Shown: piece by piece, positions 42,733-54,551 of the stretch
Position numbering within the stretch: position 1 is the first letter of the stretch
How the letters are laid out: each line of letters begins with the position of its first letter
Origin: Chlorops oryzae
Lineage: Eukaryota; Arthropoda; Insecta; Diptera; Chloropidae
DNA length: 64,000 nt
NCBI GenBank assembly: GCA_020466095.1
Contig: CM035808.1
Location: forward strand, 81,756,779-81,820,778
Reading direction: 5' to 3'
Made by a program: the position numbers and the translations under genes
Notes under the pieces: model-generated
Told to the model about the DNA's origin: nothing
Seen by the model: only the letters and a program-made list of their open reading frames with translations
Databases searched by the model: none

Positions 42733-43970
42733 TTACCCGATGCACACCGCGGGGAGGTTGCACGATCGGGTTTTGTGCATCATTGAGCCCTTATTGGGGC
42801 TGTTTTTTAAAGCTGATGATATAGAATATTTGTTAGTCGGTCTCCATCTTTGAGCTGTATCGGGTTCTTTTCTCTTCAAATGACCTATGTAAGGGATTCC
42901 TTTTACGCTTTTTGACCTGCCCAAGTGTTTCTCTTTTGAGCATCCAGCAAAAATCTGCCAACATATTAACGTCCCATCGTCCCTGATAGCGAGTTTCCAT
43001 AACTTTGATATCTTGATGAAAGCGTTCCCCCTGTTCTTCACTAAAGTGTCCCAGGTTATCGGGAAATTGGTCAAGATGAGAGTGCAGAAAATGAAGCTTT
43101 AAGTTCATCAAGCATCCCAGTTTCTCGTAGTTCTTTATCATGTTGGCAACTAACTTCTTATACTCTGGACTTTTTCGGTTTCCTAAGAAGTTTCGTGCAA
43201 CTTCTCGAAAACTTTTCCAAGCTGCTTTTTCCTGATCATTCATCTTACTTATAAAGTCATTATCTCTGAACAATTTTCGAATTTGAGGACCATCGAACAC
43301 CCCTTCTTTAATTTTGGCATCAGAAACACGAGGAAACACGGTTTGTAGTTACTTGAAACATTTACCTGTTTTGTCTAGAGCTTTGACAAACTGTTTCATG
43401 AGACCTAGTTTTATATGTAAAGGAGGAATTAGAATTTTCGTAGGGTCTACTAGGGACTCATTCATGACATTATGCGACCCAGGTGTAAGGGAAGCTCTAG
43501 TTGGCCAATCTTTAACCTTGTAATGGTTTTCTCTGTTTCTACTATCCCATAGACACAAGTAGCAGGGATACTTAGTAAATCCGGACTGCTGGCCGAGCAA
43601 CATAGTTATTATTTTTAAATCCCCACAGATTTGCCATCTATGGAGGTCGTAGCCAATTTTTTTTTAAAAGAACTTGCATATTTTCGTATTTTTCCTGCAT
43701 AACAGTTGAATGAGCTATTGGTACAGGAGCATAGACGTTAGTATTATGAAGTAACACTGCCTTAATACTTCTTTTCGATGAATCGATAAACAGGCGCCAA
43801 TCGGTTGCTTTGTAGCAATTTTTTTTCAGTTCATTCATTAGTCCATTAATATTAGTGCAATATGCAAGATCCCCTAAAATCTTGTAACATGCCCTAAAAT
43901 GTTTGTTATGACTTATATCTATTTGAATGTTTCTCAAAGGTTTTCTGTAAGAACTCATTTTATTTTGCAC
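42733..43970 (-). pseudogene. Uncharacterised arthropod-expanded protein (LHSHLDQFPDNLG family), frameshifted
   Basis: Three collinear frames on the minus strand form one gene of about 400 codons. Part 1, 43970-43638: DWRLFIDSSKRSIKAVLLHN. Part 2, 43603-43349: GFTKYPCYLCLWDSRNRENH and PPLHIKLGLMKQFVKALDK. Part 3, 43339-42833: VSDAKIKEGVFDGPQIRKLF, then LKLHFLHSHLDQFPDNLG and EEQGERFHQDI. Frameshifts lie near 43640 and 43345. I recognise this as a protein type found in many copies in arthropod genomes without assigned function; from memory, no experimental role is known. The Cys pair (CYLC), the clustered His/Asp residues and its location among mobile elements suggest a transposon-encoded nuclease-like protein. 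That is inference only. Confidence 0.75.
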
Positions 43971-44547
43971 TCAAATATGGTTTTTATATAATATTACTAA
44001 TGTTTACGTTAAATTTTCCACATATTCTTCATCAACGCTAAAGCAGAGTACTCATGCGTCGAATACGACCGATTCGGAACAATGTTTGATTTCAACACAG
44101 AACAGCTGATGCGAAATTTTTAGTGATAAAGTAACTAAAGTGAAGTGGCGAGGTAAGTATTTCATAACCATAGTTTAGAAATGATCGAAAATGTTTTATT
44201 TTTCAGGAAAAGAATATACAATTTCATTTCCACAGAAATTATATGTTTTTATAAATACGATACGATTTAAATCACATTTTTTTGTTTGAAATATATGCTG
44301 TGTTTGCGGTTTTTCGTTACAATGTTTGTAAGTACTCGGTTTATTGTTCTATGGACTGAACAAAAAATGAATTGTAGAAGGGCGACATCACTAAAACAGT
44401 TTTCGGTTTTTTTTAAATTTTCTTGGAAAAGTGAATTTTGTGAATACGCGTTTCAGCTCGATAGCTTTTAAGCGAAATTAAAATTAAACAAAAAATCTTA
44501 TATAGTTGGAGCTTTTTATTCTTATATTAACAGAAGAAAGGAGAAAG
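43971..44547. other. Noncoding sequence before the THAP transposase
   Basis: No gene supported. A promoter for the downstream gene would lie here. I could not find P-type terminal repeats. Confidence 0.4.
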
Positions 44548-46999
44548 ATGCCAAAGGCGAAGAGGTGTATTCTGGACTGCAAGTCCCCGAATCATCTATA
44601 CGGATTTCCTAACGACGTTACCGATGGCGAAAGGTAAGAAATAATAAAAGAAATTTCTTACTATTTATGCATATTTTTCTTTCGTTGATGTTAATTTGCC
44701 TTCTGTTATTTTGATAGGAGACAAACTTGGATAGCAGCCTTGGGAGTTTCACCGACGTCAATTTCAAGAATTGTGTTCGCCAGCGAGTGCCACTTTTCGG
44801 AAGAAATGAGGAGCGGGAAGCAGTTAAAGAGGTCGGTGGTTCCAGATCAAAATTTACCCAGAGTAAGTGACAATATTAGCTTGATTCAAAAGAATCTCAT
44901 TCGAAAAGATAGGAATGACGTGGAAGCAGATCAGGGAACAAAAGATAGCGAAACAATACGCGAATTAAAGGGAAGGCTAGAATGAGCGAATAGGAATTGT
45001 AAAAGATTGAAGCTAGAAAATAGGTCTTTAAAGGAAAATGTTTTGGATTATCGCAAGAAGAAGCTGTTATTGTTCGTAACAGATTAAAGAATGTAGGTGT
45101 TGTGCCCCAGGGATTTAGGTATGGTACCGACGTGAAAAATTTAGCATTAGGAATATTTTTCTTGTCCCCGTCCGCATATCGGTACTTGAAAGAAAAATTT
45201 CATTTGCCTTCTGAGCGTGTTCTTCGTCGATACGTTTCAGACTGGCCAAAAGATCCAGGTTTTAATTCAACTTCTTTGAAAGCCTTAGAATTCCGCGTAA
45301 AAATTCTAACGTCAGAGCAAAAATTTGTTTCAATTTCATGTGATGAAATGTCACTGAAAAAATTCCTTGTCTTCGATAAAACGCTCGACAAAATAGTTGG
45401 TTTGGAGGATTTCGGCGATGAAAATAGAACAGCAAACAATGCTGTTAGTGTATTAACTTTTATGGTGCAAAGCATAGGTGGGGAATTTTGGCGACAGCCA
45501 TTTGCCTATTTTTTTACTAGTGGGCCTTGTAAAAGCAATGTTTTAGAAAAATATGTACTAGAAGCCGTAGGACACCTTGCAGAAATAGGTTTAGTGCCTT
45601 GTCATTTTGTATGTGACCAAGGCAAAAATTTTGTGAGCCTAGCTAAAAATTTAGGAGTTTCAATAGATCGTCCTTTTTTTAATGTAGGTTCTTCAAAAAT
45701 TTTCTTCTTCTTTGACGCACCACATTTACTGAAAAGTACTAGGAATTGTTTTCAGAATAGGAAAAACATTATAAACTTCGATTCCGCGGATGTCAGCTGG
45801 ACTGACATAGTTACTTTTTTTTAATATTGATTCCCAACTTGTAGTTCGTTGTGCTCCTAAGCTTAAGTTAGAACATATTAGGCCCAACAATTTTCAAAAA
45901 ATTAAAGTCTGTTTAGCTAGTCAAATTTTTAGCAATACAGTAGCGGCAGGGCTAAATACTTTATATAGCTCAGGAACTTTAGAAAGCTTACAAGCTCGTA
46001 CGCTTCCCAACACAGCGTCATTTGTTTTATTTATAAATAATCTTTTTGACATTTTTAATAGTAGAGCTTCAAATTGCATGACAACTTTTAAAAAGGCGTT
46101 TTGTGGGTCCGTTGAACAGAAAGAGTTCTTGCTTAGCGCAAAACAATTACTCAATTCCATTAAGATTCATAGTGCAAATTGCTCAGATATTAAAAATACT
46201 TTTTCTTATATAGATGGGTGGATTTTGAACATAAATAGCCTTTAACTTTTGTGGGAATATTTGAATAAGTTTGGGTTTCCATATGTTTTTACTAGAAAAC
46301 TTAACCAGGACGGCTTAGAACATTTCTTTGGGGAAATTAGATCTCGGGGGGGTCAAGGGGGTAGAATAACCGCGTATTACGGTCAAACGCGGTAATTGCG
46401 AACCTGAAAATTCTTGTGAAGACGGACACTTTTTCAATACCAACCACATTAACTCCCAACAGAAGGAAAATTCGATAGGAGCATGGGAAAATTTTCAAAG
46501 CTTAGTTTCGCCTCAACGGACCTTTATGCAGCAATTTCAGTTCAAGCTCAATGACGAGCCTTTTCTTTGTTTGCAGGAAAATGCATTTAATTATGCATGT
46601 GGTTGGTTTTACTCCAAGTTTCGTAAAATGCACATTTGCTCAGAGGCAGCTGAGCTTATTAGTGAAAACGAAAGTCTTTGTTTTGATTTTTCGTCCGAAA
46701 AAAAACACTGCGATTTTGAGATGTTTAAAGCACCAAAAAACTTTATTACATATGTCCGTTCCCTTGAGCAAAAGTTCCTAGAGCTTTTTGATCACAACTG
46801 CGACAGGAAAAATCTGAGCCAATATTTTTTTCACCAACTGGTGACCGTAGATCCCTACAAATGCTGCGAAAAAAACGATCCCCAAAAATGTTTAGCTTTA
46901 GTAATACGGGTTAGAATATTGTGGGTTATTAGGTTTTATAACAGAAAATTGAAAGACTGTAATTTTAATGACAAAATTCTTAAAATTAAACATTTATAA
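44548..46999 (+). pseudogene. THAP-domain P-element-type transposase, decayed
   Basis: Exon 1 (44548-44633) starts MPKAKRCILDC and is joined by an intron (GTAAG donor 44634, TAG acceptor 44717) to exon 2 with TWIAALGV and FASECHFSEE: together a THAP zinc-finger (C-x3-C ... C-x2-H). A stop at 44983 interrupts the coiled-coil. From 45102 the RNase-H-like core is open: SCDEMSLKKF (first Asp), VCDQGKNFVSL (second Asp) and FFDAPHLLKSTRN. Further frames hold TRKLNQDGLEHFFGEIRS (motif with the Glu) and the C-terminus NAFNYACGWFYSKF (46526-46999). At least four stops or frameshifts. In the family the protein cuts P elements, with THAP binding DNA. Confidence 0.9.
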
Positions 47000-47999
47000 T
47001 CAAATATTTATTTTTTTCAGGAAGAAGAACCTGTTTTACTGCATGTGATTTGTTAATTGCGATATTTTATTTTATTTAAGTTTTGCTTTACATTCAATGT
47101 GATATTTTTATTTTACAATTTGTTTTTGCGTAGTAACTGCGAATATTGCAGTATTTTAGTTTTGCATGTTTTTATATTTAAAACACCTAGTTTTTAAGTA
47201 TTGGTGGATATAGGCCTACTGGGGAACCAACCACCTTAAAAACGGTCAACGCGCCATTTGCATACCTCTTGGGTGGCGTGGAAATGCAAATTTTTGAATA
47301 AAGACATTTCAATAAAATTAAATCTTGTGTGCTTTAAAAAAGTGTATGCAGTAAGTATGAAAGAAAAGTGATGTTCGATATTTTGCCCTTATTTGAAAAT
47401 CATTTTTAGGAAATTTATCAATTTTTATTTAACAATTTTTGAAAAATGTCTGTGCTGATCCCTGCATAAAAATAAAATTGATATTTTGATTTTTTGAAAA
47501 CCCTAGAAAGGCTAGCAGGAATGTGACTCTGTAAACTTTTCTTTGCATTTGAATTTAAAACAAAAAGTTTTATAATCAAAATTTTACATTATTAGGCTAG
47601 CTCTACAAATCGAATCTCCATAAAAAAATCAATACAATACTTGTTTTCGTTTCGTGCATCTTATTTTTTTTTAAATAAATTAATAAATAATTAAATAATT
47701 TATTTTCCAATATTTCGGCTAAAATTATTAGCCATCATCATCATCATATAAATCACCAACACCCTTCAAATTTGATGAAATCAAGTCCAATACAAGTGTG
47801 TGCTGCCTTAATGTGTGCGCCTGGAAGCTATAAGGATACTCCATAAGACGAATCTCAAATTTTTCGCAGACGAAATTTGCTCATTCTGTGTGCCTAAAAC
47901 CAAATGTAGTTTTTTTTATAAGTTTTTTAAATATATTTTCCAATACAAAAATAATACACTACCTTCTTTGATGAACTTTGTGTTTCAAATTGTTTCCGA
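47000..47999. other. AT-rich noncoding sequence
   Basis: 3' flank of the THAP transposase, with AATAAA near 47297. No further gene. A degenerate hammerhead-like segment on the minus strand near 47708-47750 is listed as a finding. Confidence 0.4.
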
Positions 48000-48720
48000 T
48001 AAGTCTCCCCGTTGAAAGGTATGTTCGTGCATAATTATTTTACAGCTGAAGTCCTTCAAGCAACAGTCCGGAATGTCCGATAGTCCGGCAACGTGCCGGG
48101 CCCAAACGTGTGTTTAAGAAACGCGGAAAACAGAATTTATGAATTAATATGTGATGTGTTTAAATTCATAAAAAACAAACTTAACCTTTTTTATCACGTT
48201 CGACGATATTCCCATTTTTTAGATATATACCATCAATAGCATCGCGGATTGCTTTCATCCTGAAAGCTGGGGAGCACTTCAATGCAATAATTTTTTTCAT
48301 TTTTAATTGAACATCGCCTCAAAAAACGTTGTAAGCGACAAATTTTTTGAACCTAGTTTTCGCACTTTCACTTTAAAAAATATTTCGGCCCTTTTAGCCA
48401 TTATAAAAAATTTTCCAATTTGGTTAATGCTTGGACATTTCTCAACACTTTCCGACTTTAAAGAAGTGAAATGACTTAGCACCGACTGACTGGGCAAAGT
48501 TTCAAACATGTGAAATTTTTCGCTAATAACGTTTTTCAAGGCGATGCTTCAATTTCCTTCTATTCCTCCGTCAGTATGGAGACCTTATCCAATTCGAAAT
48601 TCTCCAGTTCAGCTAAAAATTCCAAGTTTTCCTGTTGGATGAATTGCATGAAATATATTATTCGACTGCATTTCAAACACTTACCTGGCAGCTTTCCAGC
48701 ATTTCTCTCGTAACAGCTTT
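48000..48720 (-). other. Minus-strand exon-like blocks of unknown identity
   Basis: On the minus strand three open stretches are separated by splice-like signals. Near 48685 there is a donor (CAG|GTAAGTG) and near 48635 an acceptor (CCAACAG|GAAAAC) followed by ENLEFLAELENFELDKVS. A 78-codon frame at 48539-48303 (KFHMFETLPSQSV...) is followed by MKKIIALKCSPAFRMKAIRD, ending in a donor-like AAG|GTTAAG. No family recognised. It could be an old gene or transposon fragment, or chance. Confidence 0.25.
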
Positions 48721-49190
48721 GACTATATACAGCTGTTGAGACTAATTTAAAGGCTTTATATATTTAAAATGTTCGAAAATATTTATCTGGAACAACACAG
48801 AACTAAAAATATTTGTATTTGATAAAATCTTAAACAATAACAAAAACAGCTGTTTAAGGTAAAGAAACACAACACATCCTTCCTAGAGCTGTAGAAATAT
48901 TTGAAAATTGTAAATCGATACATATTTAGTGGCTCAAGTACTTAAGAAAAATCTTTCTCAAAATTATGCATAAACTACATCTTTTTAGAGCTCCTCTGAA
49001 TGAAAAGAGTATATTATTGCATAAATTATCATTGAAACCTAAAAAATTTTTATACTATGGTGACAAAATCAAGAAAGTTCAACGCAATTATGTTTAGTTA
49101 CAAAATTGCGCGAGTATTCAAAAATTTCTAGCATCACTAATTCACCACGGATTTCGGTTGTTGTTGGGAGTGCCACATATAGTAATATAT
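48721..49190. other. Noncoding sequence
   Basis: Nothing supported. Confidence 0.4.
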
Positions 49191-49577
49191 GGTTTAAGCC
49201 ATATAGAACTATAGCTGCAACTTCGGCCAAAAGCTATTACGTGGTACACCACACTTTCTATTACGTGGTTCACCACAACACTCGACTTATGGCGTGGTTC
49301 ACCACAGTTGAACTTTTTCACCAAATCATGCCATTACGCGCCAAAATTTGGCCGAAGTTTCAGCTATAGTTCTATATGGTTTAAGCCATATAGAACTATA
49401 GCTGCAACTTCGGCCAAAAGCTATTACGTGGTACACCACACTTACTATTACGTGGTTCACCACAACACTCGGCTTATGGCGTGGTTCACCACAGTTGATC
49501 TTTTTCACCAAATCATGCCATAACGCGCCAAAATTTGGCCGAAGTTGCAGCTATAGTTCTATATGGTTTAAGCGCAA
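49191..49577 (+). repeat. 187-bp tandem repeat, two copies plus part of a third, with long palindromes
   Basis: GGTTTAAGC starts at 49191, 49378 and 49565: an exact 187-bp period. Each unit contains GTGGTTCACCAC / GTGGTACACCAC palindromes. The junction 49350-49415 is an inverted repeat of about 30-bp arms around TTTAAG, with two mismatched positions at most by eye. Confidence 0.85.
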
Positions 49578-49599
49578 CATTGTTTAAGGGTGGAGGGGG

Positions 49600-50340
49600 G
49601 GGGGTGGGGTGGGGGGGAGGTGTAATCGATGGGGGTTTGACTTACATTTTACTCTACTACGAGCGACTCAAGGGCAATTTTAAAGGTTTTCGCGGTTTTT
49701 TTCTTCATAATTCATACAAATTTTTTTAAAATTCAATAACGTGTATGGGGACCACTTTAACTTTTGAAGATAGAGGCTAGGTATGTTTGAAGCAAATACT
49801 GGAGGTTAAAAAAATATTGGGGGTCGGTCATACATTTGACTTTTCTAGGGGCACTCTAGGGCTAGTAAGGACGGTGGGGGAAAATTTATAAAAATATTAT
49901 TTTTGTATGCGGACCCCCCTTAGGAGGGCAGGTAGAGGGTAAGCATGTTTGAAGAAAATGTTTAAGGTAAAAAAAAAATGGGGGTCAGTCATATATATCA
50001 TCCCCCTAGGAGGCGTTTGACTGTAGTGACAGCCATTTTGCATGAAATTGTGATAAAATTAAGGTAATTTTGTATGGGTGCCCCCCTAAGAAGGGGAGAT
50101 AGAGGGTCAGTATGTTCGAAAAAAATTAATGGGGTTGGTCAAACATTTGACTCCTCTGGGGGCACTCTGGGGCTAGTTAGGAAGGTGGGGGGCCGGTTTA
50201 TAAAAATATTATTTTCGTATGGGAGCCCCCTTAAGGAGGGGAGATAGGGGGTAGGTGTGTTGAAAAAAATTGCTGGGGAGGCAAAAATAATGGGGATCGG
50301 TCCTACATTTTACCCCTCTAGGAGCAACTCTGGGACAGTT
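49600..50340 (+). repeat. Degenerate G-rich tandem repeat, period about 155-160 bp
   Basis: GGGGGTCGGTCATACATTTGAC-like blocks recur near 49820, 49980, 50132 and 50292 (spacing about 160, 152, 160), each followed by a TAGGGGCACTC segment and a CCCCCTTAGGAGGG-like segment. Contains a G-run (49590-49620). It directly precedes the hAT fragment. Confidence 0.7.
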
Positions 50341-50363
50341 ATTTTGAAAATTTTTTCGAAATT

Positions 50364-51490
50364 TTGACTTTTTATACATTTGGAGTGCGATGCGCGAGCG
50401 GAAGATTTAAAAAAAAATTTTTTTTTTGCTTTCTTATATTTGCAAATGGCAACTTTTTCCCTCTTTTGTGTTTCAAAAAAAAAACAAAAAATTCTTTTTC
50501 GAAACACCCTAATACACACATTTATTGTGTTAACCATTTGCTGCACAACGTAGTGCAGAAATCCATTGAATTAATGAAAATGTTAAAAAAGTTTGTAATT
50601 CTTGCACAAAGCTTGTGAAGTACTTTAAAAAGTTTGGCCAAAATTCTGTTTTAAAGTCAACTTTAAAAAGCTTTTCGTCTACACGTTGGGGAACTGTTTA
50701 CTTTGTTCTCCTTTTCATTCGAAAAAATTGGTGCGAAATATTTCAAATTCTTCAACTGCAAAATCAAATAGATAAAATCAACGATATAGAATTGAGTCTG
50801 CTTAACTGCATGGTTGAAAGGGGCCTTTTGACCAAGCCTCCAAAGAGCTTGAAGGTGAAAAATATGCAACTTTTCATCTTTTTTACCTTATATCCGTAAG
50901 TTGCAAGGAGTCTGTATAGTGAAATTAACAGATCCACATCAAATCGAAGAATTCAAAGATACACTGTCAGATAATATTGAAAGAACTGTTCTCTGTAATT
51001 TAATTATGCTGCATAAAGTAGCACTTTTTTTATTCGTCCTTGCAAACAAGCTTTTGATATTTTCGGAGGATGAAAAACTTTCTACAAGGAACGAGTGCAA
51101 GCGTCTAACGCGTCTTTTTATGATAGAGGCTTCGGATGACAAAGAAAATTAACCAACGTTTTGTTATGAGAATTGGACATTTATTTGGAATTTCTCTTAG
51201 TGCCACCAACTTCAAACGGCGAAAGTCAAATAAATACGGATTTTTATAGGTATGAGATTACAAACGTCTTGTTTTATGATGGATTCGACATGGTGTTAAA
51301 ATGGTGGGAAAATCATAAGAATAAATTTCCGCTTTTATTTAAGGTAAGTCGCCTTATTTTCGCTACCCCAGTATCTTCTGCACCTTCTGAAAGGGTATTT
51401 TCTGTTGCACGGAATATTATAACAGAAAAACAAGTAAGTGTGAGTTATAATGATAACAACATAATGTTTCTGCATTCAATTTTAAATTAA
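50364..51490 (+). pseudogene. hAT transposase, central and C-terminal fragments
   Basis: Piece 1: a frame ending near 50590 with the NHLLHNVVQK motif, continuing after a frameshift as KLVKYFKKFGQN...SSTRWGTVYF (50605-50899), the central region of hAT transposases. Piece 2: 51173-51490 contains FDMVLKWWENHKNKFPLLF and IFATPVSSAPSERVFSVARN, the conserved C-terminal dimerisation domain with the SSAPSERVFS block. Between them a frame at 50901-51152 is probably also part. N-terminal zinc finger and first catalytic residues are not seen. Dead by frameshifts; terminal repeats not identified. Confidence 0.88.
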
Positions 51491-51932
51491 ATTTAGTTAA
51501 TTGTAAAATAATATATTTTTTTTTTTTACTTTTTTTTGTTTTAAACTTTTGAATATGTAGATTTAGTTTTCACATTTCTAGTTTTACATTAGTTCTTTAG
51601 TTTTATAGCCTCTTTGTTCTATGCACCTATAAAAAAATAAAAAATAATAAAGTAAATTTTCATAAGAAACTATTCAATCCAAAAATCTTATTTTCATTTG
51701 TATAGTGACTAATTTTCACGAAAGCTAATATTATTAAAGCTCTCAATGATACCAAAATACTATAAGTACTTATTGAAGAGTAAATGTATTTACAATTACT
51801 TTTTATCCGAAGTAGATGGACGCTCATTTCACTAGTAATTATTCATCTGCTGTCGAATGATATTCTACTCGAACTAGTTAGTAAGTATTTCTGTTGGTAT
51901 TTTTTCAATTTAAGAATGTTGAGGATTACAAG
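51491..51932. other. AT-rich noncoding sequence
   Basis: Nothing supported. Contains AATAAA-like signals after the hAT fragment. Confidence 0.4.
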
Positions 51933-53692
51933 CCCTGCAGGAAGTCTGTCGCCATATGGCCCCATGTCTATATTGACGTCAATATAGACAAGAGAACTAA
52001 AGACAACGTCAACAGTATTTATAGGCGGTGTCATTAGAGAAACTGTACTGTCAAGAGATATAGTTCATCTACATTGACCATGTCAACAACGTGTCTCCTT
52101 GTAAAATGTGCCGCAAAATTGAACAAGTTAGACTCGTTAAAACTAAAATGCAAGCTATTTTTATTGAAAGCGGAAAGTATAAATATATATATTAATTACT
52201 GGTGACTAGCGAAAAAGTACTCCTTTTGTCTACATAATAGTACCGACGTCACACAGTGTCGCGTCTCCATACATCTCGTGGCCAAAAATAGAAGGAGTTG
52301 TGCTAGACCAATGAAATTTTACATAGAGGTTTATTTTCATAAAATTAAGAAATTTTGAAAATATTTTGAAAATCGAACCACCCCAACCCCCACCCCCCAT
52401 GTAAAGGGGGGACCCAAATTCCGCAATTTTAGTCCTAGAGGCTTGAAACTCGGAACAGAGTTTACTGTTGTGCTCCAAATTGGAAAAACCTAATTTCAAT
52501 TTGCTACCACGCCCACTTTTTGTGCTACGCCCACTCAAAGTTGGTAAATAGAGTACTTTTGAAACTCCCGAAAATCGCATAACAATTCAGAAAATATTAA
52601 TGAATGATATTTATTTGTAAAATTTAAATGTGTATTTAGCACAAAAAATAAAAAAACACGGTCCAGCCCTAGGGGATGTCTTTTAATTACGTAGGGTTTC
52701 ATTACTGTTTTCACGTTCGCGTCGTAAGTCTGCGTACACAGTTCTGATATAAAAAGCAACAGAGATAGAGCAAAGACTTAAGACGCGAACATCGTATAAA
52801 TTTGCACCAATCTCATACAAGAGCATAATTTTTCAAAATGAACACACATATTTCTAATTTTACTACGCTCTTCAATACTCAATTCTCTGCTTAATTTGTT
52901 TTTCACAAATATTTGCACCGCTGGCTCCTTATTTGCATTGTTCCCTGCACACCAAGCTTCGAAAATTTCGCCAATTTTTATTGAAGACTCCACTGCAAAA
53001 ATCAACGTAAAAAACAAAGTTGCAAAAAGGTGCAGGCAAATCTTTTTGATTTGGATTATACATACTTTCTTTTATATATTCTTATTAAAAATTGTAGTCA
53101 CAAATCGTAACACAACTTTTCGCCCTCTTCGAAACTTTTAAAACGCATATTTTGAGTAATTTTCTTTTATGTTTCATTCTAAATAACGAAACTTTTAAAA
53201 TGTCAAACAAAAGAAAACAAAACAAAAACTACCCTCTAGGAAATAAGTTTAGCTTTCAGAAAAGTCATCAATCTTATGAATAAGTTAAAAAACAAATGAA
53301 ATACGACAGTTCTTATTCTACATAAATTCGGTATATTTTTGCCATAAGCAACATCGGTTTTGAAGTTTGCACTTTGAAGGCTCCAAAGCATAAGTAAACA
53401 TTAGTATTTTTCAAAGATATTTAAGCCTTGATCAGTTGCTGGTATTTGCTGTAAATCGCCATCAAATTTTTTTAAAAAATCCGACATCAACTTTTTTCTA
53501 TTTTGTCCACCTCGCAACACTGTGCGTCACTAGCTCGTCAATAGTTTTTCGGTCTACTGTCGACATTCAATGACAACTCAATGTTAAATGTCTATAGCGA
53601 AAAGCATTGCGGCGGGTATAGCTGGTCAGTAGTACTGTCGACGCGGTCATTAGTGAAAGAGTATAGATTCACTATTGACATTTCCTGCAGGG
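51933..53692. mobile_element. Candidate DNA element with CCCTGCAGGAA inverted ends
   Basis: CCCTGCAGGAA at 51933 and its reverse complement ending at 53692 (11 bp perfect). No matching target duplication was seen (left ATTACAAG, right ACGTTATT), so the assignment is tentative. A related word pair (GGTGTCATTAGAGAAA near 52027; GCGGTCATTAGTGAAA near 53643) lies close to both ends. It contains CCACGCCCACT-type motifs near 52505. No coding frame recognised; open frames here are low complexity. Confidence 0.45.
51965..51990. repeat. 26-bp perfect palindrome centred on TGACGTCA
   Basis: The 26 bases from TGTCTATATTGACG onward equal their own reverse complement. The centre TGACGTCA is a CRE-like octamer. 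It lies 32 bp inside the left end of the candidate element. Confidence 0.8.
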
Positions 53693-53982
53693 ACGTTATT
53701 AATTGTGCTATCTATGAATGTCTTGATGCCCTTTATAAATGCATTTATGCATCCCTCTAATTCATAATAGCGAACCTATGGATGTAGCCAAAGTTGTTTT
53801 GTGAATGTATTTTATTTATTTATTAATAGATTCTATTCATGTTACACAAATTTCATTTTCTTAGATCTGTTTTTGGCTTAACACACGATTTTGTGTGCCA
53901 ATACATACGTATAAAAAATAAATAAAGAGGAAAAAAATTGTTGTTGTTTTACAATGAATTTCACAAAAATCGTATAAAAGGT

Positions 53983-54459
53983 ATGGAAAACTTTCAATTT
54001 AATTCAGTCGTCATCATTTCAAGTTTGACTGCGAGAGAAAAATTAATAAAGTTTATTTATTTTGTTTATTGTCCTTATTGGACGCCAGCAGAAAACCCAA
54101 TTTCTATATACGTTCCTAAAAAACAGGACGTCGAAGAAAATATGGTTTTTTCATTGGTTCTACCCAACAATGATGTAGTTCAAGTTGACTTAAAGCTACG
54201 TTTAAAGAAACCGAGCGAAGATTATCCTTCCTTTATCAATGGCACTTTAAGGACATTTGAGGACACAACAACAACAACTTCTATGGTATCACGATCTATA
54301 GCACCACCAACAGAGTCTAATAAGGAATATTCAGATGAATCAGGATTGGTTACTGTAAAAGAAGCAATAGAAGTTTTCAGACAAGATCTTATTCGAAAGA
54401 AAAATGAAATAGCTGGGATTATTGAAAGTTCACATCCGTTTTACAGACACTTTCAATAA
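53983..54459 (+). CDS. Polinton-associated hypothetical protein 1
   Basis: An open frame (start taken at MENFQFNSVV) of about 158 residues with no stop until 54459. Features: hydrophobic stretch KFIYFVYCPYW, then VFSLVLPNNDVVQVDLKLRL, a Thr-rich linker and a charged C-terminus (EAIEVFRQDLIRKKNEIAGI). No family recognised. It lies in a run of four plus-strand ORFs facing a Polinton-type protease, so it is probably a Polinton structural or accessory gene. Inference from context only. Confidence 0.5.
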   Translation: MENFQFNSVVIISSLTAREKLIKFIYFVYCPYWTPAENPISIYVPKKQDVEENMVFSLVLPNNDVVQVDLKLRLKKPSEDYPSFINGTLRTFEDTTTTTSMVSRSIAPPTESNKEYSDESGLVTVKEAIEVFRQDLIRKKNEIAGIIESSHPFYRHFQ

Positions 54460-54551
54460 GAAAACGATTATAAAAAACTCGTCTAAGATGTACATATAAA
54501 AGTGAATATTAATTACGATTCTTAACAATTCAATGTTTTGAATATAAGGAA

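Noticed and set aside
49106..49523. Open frames of 60-87 codons in the 187-bp repeat
   Set aside because: Repetitive peptide produced by the tandem repeat itself, on both strands.
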